The translations under genes were made by a program, and so were the position numbers. Positions 1 through 7,116 of a stretch of DNA of 11,484 nucleotides are shown one piece after another. Source of the stretch: Acidobacteriaceae bacterium. GTDB taxonomy: Bacteria > Acidobacteriota > Terriglobia > Terriglobales > Acidobacteriaceae. Positions within the stretch are counted from its first letter, which is position 1, and each line of letters starts with the position of its first letter. Location: NCBI GenBank assembly GCA_003139975.1, contig PLHN01000504.1, positions 15,624 through 27,107 on the forward strand. Direction: 5' to 3'. The notes under the pieces were generated by a model. That model had not been told where the DNA came from. It did no database searches and saw only the letters and a list, made by a program, of their open reading frames with translations.

Positions 1-353
1 CAAAACATTTTGGCGACCTCACCGGCAAGCCGGGTTTGCGGACCGATCTCGAACCCTTCGTGGAGTTGCTTGGCGACCGCCTGCTCCACAAAATCGGGAC
101 GGTGCCCGAGCATGATCGGGCCGAAGCCGTTCAGAATGTCGATGTATTCATTGCCGTCTACGTCCCACAAGCGCGACCCCTGCGAGCGCAGGGTCACGAT
201 GGGATATACGATCTCCTTCCACTGGACGCGGAAGCCGGAGACGACACGCGGATCGGCGAGTTCTGCGCGGTGCTCTTGCGTGAAGCTCTTCGATTTCGCG
301 GTGCGCCGGACGTACAACTCGATCAGCTTGCGCAATCCTTCTTCCTGTTGCGG
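1..353 (-). other. Aminotransferase (AMT) domain, N-terminal part, within the PKS
   Basis: Residues 1165-1281 of the PKS match the start of the glutamate-1-semialdehyde-type (class III) aminotransferase fold: a helical lead-in (TPQQEEGLRKLIELY), a YPI segment, the GSRLWDVDGNEYID strand and LNGFGPIMLGH, then GPQTRL. Known examples fused after an ACP (MycA and ItuA of the iturin family, McyE of microcystin) convert a beta-ketoacyl-ACP to a beta-aminoacyl-ACP with an amino acid as nitrogen donor. The PLP-binding lysine would be about 200 residues further on, beyond the left edge, so catalytic competence cannot be judged here. Confidence 0.9.
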
Positions 354-3300
354 GGTCACGTTGCCGGAGATGCCTTTTTGCGGCGGCTTATAGGGGCCGA
401 AGGGCTTGAACTCCTCCTTCGGCAACACGATCGGAGCTGTCGTTGTTTCGGCTACCTGAGTGGACGCGGGCGCGCTGGGCGCCTTCACAACCGGCGCAAC
501 CGGAGGAGCAGTGGCTGCGGGTGCGGGCACAGTTGTGGGTGCGAGGGTCGTAGTCGCAGCACTCGATCCGCGCAGCGCGTCGATCTGCTGGGCAAAGAGC
601 TGATTCATCGCCTGAAGCTGTTCGCGCATCAGGCGTTCAACCGGAGATTCAGACATGGAACTATCTCCACTTCCCGCCGCTACCGGCATGGGCCGAATCG
701 CGGGCGCCGATACCTGCACAGATGTGGGAGCCGCAACGACTGTGGGAGGGGCCGCTGCTGGCGCTGTTTCCGCCATTACATCCGCTGGCAATTGTTTGTC
801 GAGGAACTCGGAAAGCGCATCCATGCTGGAAAGGTCGCCGAGCAACTGGCGAAATGTAACCTTCACCCCGAACTTCGCCGACAAAGCCTGCGTTACCTGG
901 GTAAGAAAGAGCGAGTCGAAACCCATTTCAAGAAAACTTGTCGAGCCGACAGCCTTGGAGACATCGACCCCGGAAAGGTCTTCGAAAATCTCACAGAGAA
1001 CGCTGGCTATTTTCGTCAACCTCGGTGCGGCCAAGGTTGCGGGCGGTCGCGGATTTGCATTCACGATTGTGTTTTCCTTCCCAGAAGGGACTTCTGCAAT
1101 GAAATATTCTGCAGCAGCAGCAGCCGGTGCGGCCGGCTGCGCCAGCGCAGATCTGTCTGAAGCGGGAGCCTCGATCCAACAGCGCTTTCGTTCGAAAGGA
1201 TAGGTGGGCAGCGAGACCTTTCCTCTTCGTTCATCACCGTGAAGCTTGCGCCAATCGGGTTGCGCTCCGGCGAGCCAGAGAGAGCCCAGCGCGTTCATCA
1301 CACTTGAGACATCGCCTTCGCCGGAAAAACCGTCGGTCAGCGAAGAGACTATTGGTTGGTCGGCGGATGCGCCCAGCTGTTGCCGGGCCAGCGTGCCCAG
1401 AACGTTGCCCGGGCCGACCTCCAGATGGATGCTGTTGGGCTTCGTCCGAAGCTTGGCCAGGCCGGATGCAAATTGCACTGACTGGCGGAAATGCCGCGCC
1501 CAGTAAGCCGGATCGGTCGTTTCCTTCTCTGTAATCCATTTCCCCGTCACAGCCGAAACGTAGGGAATCTCGGGCGCATGGAGGCGAACCTGCGCCACGC
1601 GCTTGGTAAAGGGCTCGACGATGGGATCCATCATCGAAGAATGGAAAGCATGAGAAGTGACCAGGCGGCGCGAAACCACGTTCTCCGCAGCCAACTTGCG
1701 CTCCAGTTCTTCGATTTCATCTAATGGTCCGGAAACCACACAAAGGGAAGGTGCGTTGATGGCGGCGATGGACAGATTTCCCGTCAACCGCGCGCGAAGC
1801 TCGTTTTCCGGCAAACGCACGGAGAGCATGCCTCCACGCGGCAGATCCTGCATCATCCTTCCCCGGGCAGCCACCAGCGCGAGCGCGTCTTCGAGCGAAA
1901 ACACGCCCGCCAAGCAGGCGGCCGCAAACTCCCCAATGCTGTGCCCAAGCATGCCGGCGGGCTGAATGCCCCAGCTCATCCAGAGTTGCGCGAGCGCGTA
2001 CTCAATCGTAAAGATGGCCGGCTGCGCAATGACAGTATCTGTGACCTTGCGCTTGGCTTCTTCGGAGGCGCCATCCTGCGGATACAGCAGATCGCGTAGA
2101 TCGGCACCCAGGTGCGGCCGCAGAATCTCGGCACACCGATCCACCGCTGCCTTGAAGACCGGCTCGGTTTCGTATAACTCGCGGCCCATGTTCGGGTGTT
2201 GCGAGCCTTGTCCCGGGAACAGAAAGCACACACCCGGATTTTCCAGGGGACGTAAGCGCGTCTGCACGCGCTTGCGATCACGCTGTGCAATATTCGTGAT
2301 CGCCTCGGGCACATCGCGGGCGATGATCGTCCGGCGGCAAGGGAAAGCATGACGTCCAGTTTGGAGAGTCCAGGCAACGTCTGGCAGAGATAGGTCGAGA
2401 TGTGACGACAGATACTCCCCAAGATTCGAGGTTGCTTTATCGAGTGCCGCCTCAGACCGGGCCGAAAGGACCAATAACTGCATCGCGCGCGAGGAAGCCG
2501 CCTGCGGCCGTTCTGGCGCCTGTTCCAAAACCACGTGCGCGTTGCTTCCGCCTACGCCAAATGCGCTGACGCCGGCGCGGCGCGGTCCGTTTTTCTGCTG
2601 CCACTCCTTGCGGCTGGCGTTCACGTAAAACGGACTGTTCTCCAACTCAAGTTTTGGGTTCGGCCTTTTGAAGTGCAGGGTGGCCGGATAGATGCCGTTG
2701 CGCACCACGTGCACGGCATGAATGAACCCGGTGGCGCCGGCTGCGATATCCAGATGCCCGACATTTGTTTTAGCCGTGCCTACGGCGCAAAATTGCTTCG
2801 CCTTTGTGTGTGCACGAAATGCCTGGGTGAGCGCGGCGATCTCGATCGGATCGCCCAACGGTGTTCCTGTGCCATGCGCCTCGATATAGCCAACCGTCTC
2901 GGGCGAAACTCCCGCGACCGCCTGTGCCATCGCCACCACTTGAGCCTGGCCCTCGACGCTCGGCGCCGTGTAGGCCACCTTGCTCGAGCCATCGTTGTTC
3001 ACTGCGAATCCGCGGATCACCGCATAGATCTGGTCGCCATCGGCGACCGCGTCTTCGAACCGCTTCAAGAGCACAACTGCCGCGCCGCCCCCAAATACCG
3101 TTCCGTTGGCGTTCTCATCGAACGCGCGGCAATGGCCGTCGGGCGAGGCCATGCCGCCGTCCTGATAGAGGTATCCGCGTTTCTGCGGAAAAGTAACGGA
3201 AACTCCGCCCGCCAGCGCCATGTCGCATTGATAGGTCTGCAGGGATAGCGCTGCCTGGGAGATGGCCAGCAGCGACGACGAGCAACCCGCAACCATCGTA

Positions 3301-3845
3301 AAGGCCGGTCCCTTCAGGTTGAACTTGTAGGCAACGCGCGTAGCCAGGAAATCGACGTTGCTGCCCAACAGCACCGGGTAGTTCGCCACCTGGTATCCAG
3401 CGACGTAGTCTTCGACAAATCGCCGGTCACGGCACACATGATTCAGGAAGTACGTGCTCGTGCTGCATCCCGCATAAACACCGGTCATGCCGGGCGTATT
3501 CATGGGATCGCAGCCGGCATCTTCGAGCGCCTCCCAACAGATCTCGAGGAAGAGGCGATGCTGCGGGTCCATGAGTTCCGCTTCTTTGGGATAGAGGCCA
3601 AAGAACGCCGCATCGAACTGGTCGACGTCGTTCACGATCGGGCGCGCGGCCACATAGGCCGGGTCTTTCACCGCTTCCGCGGCGTTCGCCACCTCCAGTT
3701 CATCCGCGCGGAAATGAGTGACCGACTCGATGCCCGCCAACTGGTTGCGCCAGAACTCGGCTACGTTGCGAGCTCCCGGGAAGCGGCCCGACATGCCTAT
3801 GACTGCAATCGCGTTGCTAAGATCCTGTGGTTTCTGATTGCTCAT
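1..3845 (-). CDS. Type I polyketide synthase with C-terminal aminotransferase, KS-AT-ACP-AMT (partial, 3' end beyond left edge)
   Basis: I translated this frame by hand: 1,281 codons with no stop to the left edge. The ATG (3843-3845) overlaps the NRPS stop as ATGA, suggesting translational coupling. Domains: ketosynthase at about residues 11-440 (active-site Cys188 in an unusual VAGCSSS context, His324 in HGTGT, His364 in NVGH); acyltransferase at about 540-830 (GHSIGE with Ser636, and HAFH at 732-735, the malonyl-CoA signature); a post-AT linker ending in TYPFERKRCW; ACP at about 945-1015 (phosphopantetheine Ser978 in GFDS); a 120-residue Ala/Pro/Thr linker; then the start of a class III PLP aminotransferase (about 1165 on, LWDVDGNEYIDILNGFG). 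No KR, DH or ER is present. The expected reaction is malonyl extension of a carrier-bound acyl or aminoacyl group, then beta-amination. In known relatives a condensation domain and PCP follow; here that part, and the AMT lysine, lie outside the window. Family assignment is secure; the product is inferred. Confidence 0.95.
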   Translation of the reverse strand, partial: MSNQKPQDLSNAIAVIGMSGRFPGARNVAEFWRNQLAGIESVTHFRADELEVANAAEAVKDPAYVAARPIVNDVDQFDAAFFGLYPKEAELMDPQHRLFLEICWEALEDAGCDPMNTPGMTGVYAGCSTSTYFLNHVCRDRRFVEDYVAGYQVANYPVLLGSNVDFLATRVAYKFNLKGPAFTMVAGCSSSLLAISQAALSLQTYQCDMALAGGVSVTFPQKRGYLYQDGGMASPDGHCRAFDENANGTVFGGGAAVVLLKRFEDAVADGDQIYAVIRGFAVNNDGSSKVAYTAPSVEGQAQVVAMAQAVAGVSPETVGYIEAHGTGTPLGDPIEIAALTQAFRAHTKAKQFCAVGTAKTNVGHLDIAAGATGFIHAVHVVRNGIYPATLHFKRPNPKLELENSPFYVNASRKEWQQKNGPRRAGVSAFGVGGSNAHVVLEQAPERPQAASSRAMQLLVLSARSEAALDKATSNLGEYLSSHLDLSLPDVAWTLQTGRHAFPCRRTIIARDVPEAITNIAQRDRKRVQTRLRPLENPGVCFLFPGQGSQHPNMGRELYETEPVFKAAVDRCAEILRPHLGADLRDLLYPQDGASEEAKRKVTDTVIAQPAIFTIEYALAQLWMSWGIQPAGMLGHSIGEFAAACLAGVFSLEDALALVAARGRMMQDLPRGGMLSVRLPENELRARLTGNLSIAAINAPSLCVVSGPLDEIEELERKLAAENVVSRRLVTSHAFHSSMMDPIVEPFTKRVAQVRLHAPEIPYVSAVTGKWITEKETTDPAYWARHFRQSVQFASGLAKLRTKPNSIHLEVGPGNVLGTLARQQLGASADQPIVSSLTDGFSGEGDVSSVMNALGSLWLAGAQPDWRKLHGDERRGKVSLPTYPFERKRCWIEAPASDRSALAQPAAPAAAAAEYFIAEVPSGKENTIVNANPRPPATLAAPRLTKIASVLCEIFEDLSGVDVSKAVGSTSFLEMGFDSLFLTQVTQALSAKFGVKVTFRQLLGDLSSMDALSEFLDKQLPADVMAETAPAAAPPTVVAAPTSVQVSAPAIRPMPVAAGSGDSSMSESPVERLMREQLQAMNQLFAQQIDALRGSSAATTTLAPTTVPAPAATAPPVAPVVKAPSAPASTQVAETTTAPIVLPKEEFKPFGPYKPPQKGISGNVTPQQEEGLRKLIELYVRRTAKSKSFTQEHRAELADPRVVSGFRVQWKEIVYPIVTLRSQGSRLWDVDGNEYIDILNGFGPIMLGHRPDFVEQAVAKQLHEGFEIGPQTRLAGEVAKMF
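420..785 (-). other. Long Ala/Pro/Thr-rich interdomain linker with an embedded helix, within the PKS
   Basis: PKS residues 1021-1142, between the ACP and the AMT, are low in complexity and rich in Ala, Pro, Val and Thr. The middle is different: residues 1068-1091 (starting PVERLMREQLQAMNQ) carry regularly spaced Leu, Met and Phe, as expected for an amphipathic helix or short coiled coil. This looks like a flexible tether with a possible oligomerisation or docking helix. The function is inferred from composition only. Confidence 0.6.
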
Positions 3846-5764
3846 GAAAGTTGTCTCACGCGCCGCTGCTGTTCTAGTGCCCGCTGTCTCTTGCTGATTC
3901 TGTCTGCGATATCATCGCCAGTGAATTGTGGCTTGGTTTGCCCCTCTAGATACTTGCCGAGCGACCGGATAGAACAGTACTGGAACAAGTCCGTAACTGA
4001 AAACACGCGCCCTAAAGCCTCTTGTAACTCAGCATGCACCTGCACAAGAAGGATCGAATCGCCACCTAAATCGAAGAAGTTATCTGTCGGACTAAGTTGC
4101 GCCACTCCGAGGATCCGGCTCCATATTGAAGAAATGATTGCTTCCATTCCACTCATTGGTGGCAATCCGCCAGGGAAAGGTTCGTTACTCGTCGGAGCGG
4201 GCAGCAGACTGCGATCCACCTTGCCGTTCGCGTTGAGTGGAAGGGACTCCAATATCAAGAAAGTAGAAGGCAGCATATGCGCGGGCAGAAAATTCTCGAC
4301 CGCAGCGCGCAGGTCGCCCGGCTGCAATTGAAGCCCAAGGTCGGGGACAACATAGGCCACCATTTTCTTCTGGCCGTCCACTTCGACCGCATCGACCACG
4401 GCTTGCTTCACGCCGGGCTGCCGGATCAAAGTAGCTTCGATTTCACCAAGCTCGATTCTTTGTCCATTAATTTTGATCTGGCGGTCGATTCTGCCCAGGA
4501 ACTCGATTTCGCCGTCGGGCATCAAACGCCCACGATCGCCGGTGCGATAAATCCGCTCACCGGTGCGCGGATGCACTGCGGTGCGGGCCGCCGTCTGGTC
4601 CGGGTTGCGCCAATAGCCTTTCAGCAATCCGACCCCTGCGCAGCACAGCTCTCCCGGCGCACCCGCCGGGCACTCGTTCAGGTTTTGATCCATTACGTAG
4701 TAACGCGTGTTTGCGATCGGGTGCCCATACGGAATGCTCTTCCAATCGGGCGGCAGTTGCTTGACCGGAAACCAGATGTTCCAAACGGTGGTTTCGGTCG
4801 GGCCGCCCACACTGACAACCTGCACGTCACCAAAATGCTCGCGAATCCGCGCTGGGGCGCTCAGTGGAATCCAATCGCCACCAAGAAATGCCAAGCGCAG
4901 CCGATCGCGCAGCACCAGCTTTCGAGCCGCCGCGTGAACCAGCAGCATCTCCATAAAAGCAGGCACCGAATTCCACACCGTGACGCCCAGCTGGTTAATC
5001 AGATCGACCCAATGGTCGGGCGAGCGCGTGCCATCGCGTTCCGGCATCACAATGCTGCCGCCCGCAGCCAGAATGCCAAAAATGTCATAGACCGACATAT
5101 CGTGGTGCAGGGCGGTTACTGCCAGAGCGCGATCATCGGCCTTCACGCTAAAGGCGCGATTCGTTTCCAGGATGCAATTGACTAACCCGCGGTGGCCAAT
5201 CATCACGCCTTTTGGCTTTCCCGTGGAACCGGAGGTGTAAAGAACGTAGGCAATGTCTTCCGGAGTCTGCCTGCGAGCGAGTGGCTCCGCATCGCCTGCC
5301 AGCAAACCGGGCTGATCGACCGACACTCGCGCGACGTTCCCAGGCCATTTCAGCCTCTCGTCCAGCCATGACTGCGTCAGGACAACCTCGACTTCCCCGT
5401 CCTCTAATAAATAACGCAAACGGTCGGGCGGAACATTCGCGTCCATTGGCAGGTAAGCGGCGCCTGCCTCAAGAGCGCCCAGCACCCCAACAACCTGCTC
5501 CCAGCCCTTGTCCATTACGATCGCGACCAGCGTATTGGGCTTGACGCCAAGGGCCCTTAGTCGATGGCCAAGCATGCGGGAAGCGGAAAGCAGCTCGCCG
5601 TAGGACAGTCCACCAGACACAGAAATGACTGCGGGCCGCTCCGGTGCGCGCATCGCCTGTGCGACGAACAGGTCCTGCGCCAGACAGTCCGGAAAGTCGA
5701 AACCGGGCTCGGTTGAGGACTGTCCTGCGAGTTCAAGCGGATTCATGGGCTTTGGGGAATTCAT
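3842..5764 (-). CDS. Nonribosomal peptide synthetase loading module, adenylation-PCP
   Basis: This 640-residue protein activates an amino or other carboxylic acid as its adenylate and loads it onto its own carrier domain. Adenylation motifs appear in order: LSYGEL (53-58), GAAYLPMD (101-108), LYTSGSTGKPKG (175-186), HHDMSVYDIFG (220-230), GGPTETTVW (320-328), YRTGD (406-410), the INGQRIELGEIE region (432-443) and NGKVDR with Lys515. The PCP carries Ser570 in DLGGDS. There is no condensation, epimerisation or thioesterase domain, so it should act first. By motif alignment the pocket residues are D222, M223, Y226, N265, F293, G295, V319, V327, W328 and K515; the pattern recalls Cys/Gly/Ala-type pockets but matches none I know. 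The C-terminal 24 residues are highly charged and could be a docking tail for the PKS. The ATG at 5762-5764 has only a weak Shine-Dalgarno sequence; Met7 is a less favoured alternative start. Confidence 0.95.
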   Translation of the reverse strand: MNSPKPMNPLELAGQSSTEPGFDFPDCLAQDLFVAQAMRAPERPAVISVSGGLSYGELLSASRMLGHRLRALGVKPNTLVAIVMDKGWEQVVGVLGALEAGAAYLPMDANVPPDRLRYLLEDGEVEVVLTQSWLDERLKWPGNVARVSVDQPGLLAGDAEPLARRQTPEDIAYVLYTSGSTGKPKGVMIGHRGLVNCILETNRAFSVKADDRALAVTALHHDMSVYDIFGILAAGGSIVMPERDGTRSPDHWVDLINQLGVTVWNSVPAFMEMLLVHAAARKLVLRDRLRLAFLGGDWIPLSAPARIREHFGDVQVVSVGGPTETTVWNIWFPVKQLPPDWKSIPYGHPIANTRYYVMDQNLNECPAGAPGELCCAGVGLLKGYWRNPDQTAARTAVHPRTGERIYRTGDRGRLMPDGEIEFLGRIDRQIKINGQRIELGEIEATLIRQPGVKQAVVDAVEVDGQKKMVAYVVPDLGLQLQPGDLRAAVENFLPAHMLPSTFLILESLPLNANGKVDRSLLPAPTSNEPFPGGLPPMSGMEAIISSIWSRILGVAQLSPTDNFFDLGGDSILLVQVHAELQEALGRVFSVTDLFQYCSIRSLGKYLEGQTKPQFTGDDIADRISKRQRALEQQRRVRQLS

Positions 5765-5892
5765 TAGACACTAAGCCGGGGGAAGCTCGTGCAGGGTTAA
5801 CTTAACTGCGACATAACAATGATTTTATCGAACGCATCGAAAAGTGAGTGCGGCACGAAAGGGCTATACACTTTAGTCGGATAGCAAACGAC
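5765..5892 (-). promoter_or_regulatory. Intergenic region upstream of the NRPS, possible promoter or operator
   Basis: This is the longest gap in the window (128 bp) and it separates the tailoring genes from the NRPS/PKS pair. It is more AT-rich than the flanking genes. An imperfect inverted repeat occurs at about 5823-5844 (TTTTATCGA, 5-base spacer, TCGAAAA), with one bulged base. On the minus strand a TAAAAT element overlaps it and resembles a -10 box, but I found no convincing -35 box at the right spacing. A repressor site, a weak promoter or simple spacer are all possible. No T-run follows the repeat in either direction strongly enough to call a terminator. Confidence 0.3.
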
Positions 5893-7116
5893 TCAGAAGC
5901 CTCTTTTCACAGCGAGGTACGGAATCAGAAACAATTCGGCGACGCCGGGAAGAGGGTCCTCGAGGCTGAATACCGCTTCCGTCCGGCACATTCCCAGCGA
6001 ACGGAGATAGCCTCTGGGGCCCATGCTTCCCGCCAGAAACTCCAGACACACTGTAGGAATATCGGTGGTCGCTCGCATCCAGCCGACGCCGGGCCGCGCC
6101 TTAACCGGCGAAACTGGGAGTCCCATTTGGTCCGCGAAGAGCATGTAGCTGAAATCCACTCCCGCGCTGGCACCCAGCGTATGATACCCCCACGTGCGCG
6201 CATTGACATCGAGCATCTTGAATTTCCCGTCACGCGGATCTAGTTTGTACTCCAGTTCGACCAGGCCGTAATAATCGATCGCCCTCAGAAAGCGCTCCGA
6301 CATCTCTTCCAGTTCAGGCTGCTCAATGGTTTCGACAAATGTGCTCGCCCGCCCGAATTGCAGCGGATGCTGCCGTCTCCTCTTTGCCACCATGCTGCCA
6401 ACGGCCTCGCCCGCGCGGAAGAAAGCGCAGTAAGAATATTGCTGGCTGCCTCCGCCGGGAATGACTTCCTGCACCATCACTTCGCCCGGCCCCACGATCT
6501 CGTAAGCCTTCTGAAACAGCGTGCGCAGTTCGGCGTGGCTTTCCGCGCACCATGCCTTCACCCGGGTCGCATAAACAAAGTGTTCCTTGATTGCCGGCTT
6601 GATGGCAAAAGGCGGAGCCAGTTCGTCAAACTGCTCCAGTTCCGCAACGCTGCTGGGATACCATGTCGCGGGGATCGGGATCCCCAACTGGGCCGCGAGT
6701 CTATAGGTATTTCGTTTGTCCCACGCCCATTGCACGCTCTCCCATTCCGGGGTCGGAACTCGAAATACCTGGCTCAGTTCGTCGCGATAGCGCGATACCG
6801 CGGCTACCAGCTCATCGCGCGTGGGGTAAAGCAGCCAGCCCTCCAGCCCGAGTCTGCGGCCCAGACTTAGTAACTCGTCGACGGTATGGCGCTCATCTTT
6901 TAAATTAGAAAAGCGTATTGCCCTGCCGGCATAGCGAGAATAGCGGGCAATCGAGTGCTCGTCGTCGACGATGCAGGTGGGAACGCCGTGTCTTCCCAGA
7001 CTCCGGACAATCCCCAGTCCCTGATAATCGCCGCCGAGAACGACTGCTCCGGCTATCTTGGTGCCGAAGCGCTCGCTTGCGCTCCGCTCGAGCAGCGCGC
7101 TGGTCGCATTAGCCAT
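5893..7116 (-). CDS. ATP-grasp family ligase (predicted carboxylate-amine ligase)
   Basis: This 407-residue protein has the layout of the ATP-grasp superfamily. A preATP-grasp Rossmann-like domain covers about residues 21-120 (AVVLGGDYQGLGIVRSLGRHG). The ATP-binding core follows, with AIKPAIKE (Lys173, Lys177), VQEVIPGGGS (216-224) and the metal-binding stretch LVELEYK (Glu287, Glu289) through MLDVNARTWG (Asp303, Asn305). Such enzymes use ATP to make an acyl-phosphate and join a carboxylate to an amine or another nucleophile; the nearest broad group is the predicted ATP-dependent carboligases often found in polysaccharide loci. The substrate cannot be read from the sequence. Its ATG lies inside the 3' end of the monooxygenase gene (8-bp overlap), so the two are probably translated together. 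It could form an amide between the assembly-line product and an amino sugar, or act in glycan modification only. Confidence 0.85.
   Translation of the reverse strand: MANATSALLERSASERFGTKIAGAVVLGGDYQGLGIVRSLGRHGVPTCIVDDEHSIARYSRYAGRAIRFSNLKDERHTVDELLSLGRRLGLEGWLLYPTRDELVAAVSRYRDELSQVFRVPTPEWESVQWAWDKRNTYRLAAQLGIPIPATWYPSSVAELEQFDELAPPFAIKPAIKEHFVYATRVKAWCAESHAELRTLFQKAYEIVGPGEVMVQEVIPGGGSQQYSYCAFFRAGEAVGSMVAKRRRQHPLQFGRASTFVETIEQPELEEMSERFLRAIDYYGLVELEYKLDPRDGKFKMLDVNARTWGYHTLGASAGVDFSYMLFADQMGLPVSPVKARPGVGWMRATTDIPTVCLEFLAGSMGPRGYLRSLGMCRTEAVFSLEDPLPGVAELFLIPYLAVKRGF

Noticed and set aside
1111..1124. A short GCA repeat, considered as a microsatellite or phase-variation tract.
   Set aside because: It is only a few units, it encodes an Ala run in a linker, and triplet changes would not shift the frame.
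36..1160. A 374-codon open frame on the plus strand.
   Set aside because: It lies antisense to the PKS ACP-AMT region, and its Arg/Cys/Gly-rich product looks like no protein family. The minus frame shows clear ACP and aminotransferase motifs.
1..3845. Possible frameshift or decay in the PKS, because no closed minus-strand frame covers it.
   Set aside because: Hand translation from the ATG shows one uninterrupted frame of 1,281 codons to the left edge, with every domain motif intact. It only lacks a stop inside the window.
3438..5185. Two long plus-strand open frames of about 300 codons.
   Set aside because: Both are antisense to the PKS start and the NRPS, whose adenylation motifs are complete on the minus strand. 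They have no recognisable domain.
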